A program made the translations under genes and the position numbers. A stretch of 8,103 nucleotides of DNA from Nitrococcus sp. (GTDB taxonomy: Bacteria; Pseudomonadota; Gammaproteobacteria; Nitrococcales; Nitrococcaceae): contig JAKDMK010000090.1 in NCBI GenBank assembly GCA_030452365.1, forward strand, positions 1 through 8,103, written 5' to 3'. This document shows, one piece after another, positions 5,944-8,103 of the stretch (the first letter of the stretch is position 1; the number at the start of each line of letters is the position of its first letter). A model generated the notes under the pieces. The model worked only from the letters and a program-made list of their open reading frames with translations. It did no database searches and had not been told where the DNA came from.

Positions 5944-7113
5944 TCAGCCTGGCTGCCCGTCTGCCCGTGGCTGGCACAGAATTGGCGCATAGCGCACGAG
6001 AAATAGGGTGAATGCAGCGGCCCACGCCACGGCAGCGGCATAGAGCGCCCATTGCCCTGCGCCCAGAGCCGCGCTAAGACGCAGAACGGCCGCAGCAATC
6101 ACCAGCCAATAGATCGGCTGTGCGCCCCGCACAAGGGCAAGCGGCCGGCCGGTATGCGCGACGCTAACGCGTGTCATCACGCCAACGATCAAGGTGCCCA
6201 TGGCGCCAACGCCGAGCGCGTGGTACCAAGCACTCGCGCCGAGTGCCGGCAGCAGCGGGGTTAGCCCTTTCAGTAACAGCGCCAGGGCTAACCAGCCGTA
6301 GCCGACGTGCAGAATCCACAGCAGCGGCTCGCGCCGCGTGCGCCAGCCCTGCCAGCTACTGAGCCGGAAAAAATGCAGCGTACTGGCTGCAAGCGCGACC
6401 AGACCGGCGCCGAGGCTCGCGGGGGCGAGGAGATCAGCCGGCAGCATTAGCACTGTGGCGAGCAACGCCGCCTGATCCAGGCGCGGGCGCAAGTGCGGCG
6501 GATCCTCGCCGTGGCGGGTCAACCAGTTACCGGTGAACGCTGGGATTATGCGCCCTCCGATCATGGCCATCAGCACCGTGATGGTATCCAACGCCACAAG
6601 CTCGCCCATTTGGCCGAGACTGGGGGCGACTCCGAGCAGAGCGAGGTGCATGAGTGCATTGCCCACTGCGAGGATGGCGAGCACCGCGGCTAGGGGCAGA
6701 TTGCGTAAATTGCCGCTGCGGCGAAGTACCACGAACGCGTATAGCGCCAATGTCGGCAGGAAGCTCAGATCCACGGCTGCTACCAGCCAGCCCGGTAGCT
6801 GGCCTGCCAGCGCCATTGCGGCGCGACCGGCGAGCCAGAGCGCTGCGAGCGCAAGCAGGCGTTGGCCGCTCGGCGGCGCAGCACCCGTCCAATTGGCCAT
6901 CGCCGTCAATAGGAATCCGGCAATGGCGGCAGTAACGAACCCGTAAAGCATCTCATGGGAATGCCAGAGCAGCGGGGAGATCCCGGCCGGCAGATGCAGC
7001 CAACCAAGCAGCATGGCGGCCCACGCCATTATGGCTAGGGCAGCGAACATTCCGGTAAGCAAAAAGAACAATCGAAACGGATAGGCAAGCAGCATCGTCG
7101 GCGAGTGGTTCAC
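5944..7113 (-). CDS. nnrS: NnrS family polytopic membrane protein of the nitric-oxide response
   Basis: NnrS proteins are haem- and copper-containing inner-membrane proteins induced by NO or during denitrification. They protect metabolism from NO stress, though their exact chemistry is unsettled. The protein is almost entirely hydrophobic with about 12 predicted membrane segments. It starts with the family-typical YPFRLFFLLTGMFAALAIM and contains WHSHEMLYGFVTAAIAGFLLTA, GGRIIPAFTGNWL (near the middle) and GVMTRVSVAHTGRPL towards the C-terminus. The conserved His residues in the WHSHE and VAHTGR blocks are candidate metal/haem ligands. The start is uncertain: GTG 7113 (389 residues) has AGG 9 nt upstream, ATG 7095 would give 383 residues, and TTG 7164 or GTG 7161 up to 406, none with a strong ribosome binding site. 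nsrR follows 37 bp downstream, which supports NO regulation. Confidence 0.92.
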   Translation of the reverse strand: MNHSPTMLLAYPFRLFFLLTGMFAALAIMAWAAMLLGWLHLPAGISPLLWHSHEMLYGFVTAAIAGFLLTAMANWTGAAPPSGQRLLALAALWLAGRAAMALAGQLPGWLVAAVDLSFLPTLALYAFVVLRRSGNLRNLPLAAVLAILAVGNALMHLALLGVAPSLGQMGELVALDTITVLMAMIGGRIIPAFTGNWLTRHGEDPPHLRPRLDQAALLATVLMLPADLLAPASLGAGLVALAASTLHFFRLSSWQGWRTRREPLLWILHVGYGWLALALLLKGLTPLLPALGASAWYHALGVGAMGTLIVGVMTRVSVAHTGRPLALVRGAQPIYWLVIAAAVLRLSAALGAGQWALYAAAVAWAAAFTLFLVRYAPILCQPRADGQPG

Positions 7114-7384
7114 AGCGGCCGACCTGGCCCTTGGTGCAGAGGACTTGCGTGGCGCGTGCACCAAGCGAGAACGGGTTGTCGCGATGCACTACTGCAGCGG
7201 GATTGGGTCAACGATTGAGATGACATAGCAGGTGGTGATGAAAAACGTGCCGTCGCGCGCATGCGAGAATCGCCTCGATCAGCGATAATAACAATCGGAT
7301 TAAATACTTTATATAGGGGCGGCGTCAAGTTACTGAGACAATCGACTACGCCGAGGTCTGCGAAGTGCTGGCTCCATAATGGCT

Positions 7385-7410
7385 CTCCTGCATTACCAAC
7401 ATTGCAGGAG
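7385..7410. repeat. Perfect inverted repeat CTCCTGCA-N10-TGCAGGAG
   Basis: The 8-bp arms at 7385-7392 and 7403-7410 are exactly complementary and separated by a 10-bp spacer. Neither strand has a following T-run, so it is unlikely to be an intrinsic terminator. The centre-to-centre distance of the arms is 18 bp, which could suit a dimeric regulator. It lies 43 bp upstream of the truA TATAAT box and almost 300 bp upstream of the nnrS start. As RNA it would form a stable hairpin. Confidence 0.6.
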
Positions 7411-7452
7411 CTAAACTACCCAGGCGCGGAAGGTACTGGAATAACGGTCTCG

Positions 7453-7458
7453 TATAAT
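7453..7458 (+). promoter_or_regulatory. Probable -10 box (TATAAT) for truA
   Basis: A perfect TATAAT lies 31 bp before the truA ATG, which would give a leader of about 25 nt. No good -35 box is seen at 16-18 bp spacing (the 17-bp position reads AAGGTA), so an activator or a weak promoter is possible. Confidence 0.45.
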
Positions 7459-7489
7459 CACTTGCAAGGCTACGCCGAGCGGCCCTGAT

Positions 7490-8103
7490 ATGCGCATTGC
7501 CCTTGGCATCGAATATGACGGCACGCGTTTTAGCGGCTGGCAGCGACAGTCGCATCGGCCGTCCGTGCAAGCGGCCTTGGAGCAGGCGCTCTCGCGGGTT
7601 GCCGATCACGCGGTTAGTGTCACCTGTGCCGGGCGCACCGACGCGGGTGTGCATGCCACCCATCAGGTCATTCATTTCGATACGCAGTCGCCGCGCTCGC
7701 CGCAGGCCTGGATTAGAGGCGTTAATTCCAATCTGCCGGACGATATCCGGGTGATCTGGATGCGCGCGGTGGCGCAGGACTTTCACGCCCGCTTCGCCGC
7801 TATGGCGCGGGCGTACCGTTACGTGATTCTGTCCCGCCCGGTGCCACCGGCGCTTCACCGCGAGCGCGTGGCTTGGACTTGGCACCCGCTCGAACTGGCG
7901 CCGATGCGCGCTGCGGCGCAGCATCTTCTGGGTGAGCATGACTTCTCCTCTTACCGCGCTCTGGCCTGCCAAGCGCGCCACCCCGTGCGCACGCTGCATT
8001 GCTTGGATATCACCCGGTGCGGTGATTACTTCTATGTCGACGTGGCGGCCAATGCGTTCTTGCATCACATGGTGCGCAATATCGCGGGGGTTCTTCTTAG
8101 CAT
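7490..8103 (+). CDS. truA: tRNA pseudouridine(38-40) synthase TruA, 3'-truncated by window edge
   Basis: TruA converts uridines 38, 39 and 40 in the anticodon stem-loop of many tRNAs to pseudouridine. The frame opens at ATG 7490 with MRIALGIEYDGTRFSGWQRQ and stays open to the end of the window (204 codons; the full protein is about 260-270, so about a quarter is missing). The catalytic aspartate is D51 in CAGRTDAGVHA. Further family blocks are FHARFAA, AYRYVI, GEHDFSSYRA and ANAFLHHMVRNIAGVL at the right edge. An in-frame TAA at 7442 and the absence of other starts fix ATG 7490. It begins directly at the family core, lacking the short N-terminal extension of E. coli TruA. No clear Shine-Dalgarno sequence precedes it (GAGCGG is the nearest). 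It is divergent from nnrS and has its own TATAAT box. Confidence 0.96.
   Translation, partial: MRIALGIEYDGTRFSGWQRQSHRPSVQAALEQALSRVADHAVSVTCAGRTDAGVHATHQVIHFDTQSPRSPQAWIRGVNSNLPDDIRVIWMRAVAQDFHARFAAMARAYRYVILSRPVPPALHRERVAWTWHPLELAPMRAAAQHLLGEHDFSSYRALACQARHPVRTLHCLDITRCGDYFYVDVAANAFLHHMVRNIAGVLLS

Larger units (their letters stand above)
7114..7489. other. Divergent intergenic region between nnrS and truA
   Basis: This stretch of about 376 bp has no convincing gene. A 75-codon plus-strand frame (7261-7488) has no ribosome binding site and no recognisable product. From left to right the region holds the weakly defined nnrS start region, an imperfect dyad ATCGC-N8-GCGAT (7269-7286), an AT-rich patch (about 7285-7316), a perfect 8-bp inverted repeat (7385-7410) and a TATAAT box upstream of truA (7453-7458). 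Promoters for both flanking genes must lie here. Confidence 0.7.

Noticed and set aside
7385..7410. Inverted repeat considered as a Rho-independent terminator
   Set aside because: There is no run of T after either arm, and no gene ends into it from either direction.
7261..7488. 75-codon plus-strand frame ending 1 nt before the truA start
   Set aside because: It has no ribosome binding site at its start, no recognisable sequence features, and it crosses the inverted repeat and the TATAAT box. It is treated as non-coding.
7346..8068. Minus-strand open frame of 240 codons opposite truA
   Set aside because: The plus strand encodes unmistakable TruA with its catalytic aspartate block, so the antisense frame is a shadow.

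Overview
The window is GC-rich (roughly 60-65% by eye) and densely coded. Its gene content suggests a gammaproteobacterium or close relative: a two-domain GlnE, a Kdo-dependent-type lipid A acyltransferase, a NADH-dehydrogenase-type CHCC zinc finger protein, NsrR and TruA. I cannot name the genus from sequence alone. The only strongly AT-rich patches are two short regulatory stretches next to the nitric-oxide genes.

Positions 1-4580 (+ strand) are housekeeping. A glnE gene lacking its 5' end (glutamine synthetase adenylyltransferase/adenylyl-removase) runs into a tandem heptamer repeat that contains its own stop codon. Then come ilvE (branched-chain aminotransferase), a small CHCC zinc finger protein and an LpxL/HtrB-like lipid A acyltransferase. 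The last three are tightly spaced and probably co-transcribed.

Positions 4637-7113 (- strand) look like a nitric-oxide response module. In transcription order it contains nnrS (polytopic membrane protein), nsrR (Rrf2-family [2Fe-2S] NO sensor/repressor) and, from its own AT-rich promoter, a hemerythrin-like protein. That protein has an unusual metal-ligand region: Glu-Asp replaces the family's usual His-His. It also carries a C-terminal tail with a CxxC pair. A candidate NsrR-type operator and a 24-bp-period direct repeat lie on the hemerythrin promoter. On the opposite strand of the same 170-bp gap is a 49-codon reading frame with a good ribosome binding site and a signal-peptide-like start. 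It is either a small exported peptide or the remnant of a truncated secreted-protein gene.

Positions 7114-7489 are a non-coding divergent intergenic region holding an AT-rich patch, a perfect 8-bp inverted repeat and a TATAAT box. From 7490 to the end of the window (+ strand) is the 5' part of truA (tRNA pseudouridine 38-40 synthase), which runs off the right edge.

How they fit together: GlnE tunes glutamine synthetase, IlvE uses glutamate/2-oxoglutarate for branched-chain amino acid transamination, and the acyltransferase acts in outer-membrane lipid A synthesis. The NsrR/NnrS/hemerythrin block is a separate stress cassette placed between two housekeeping loci.
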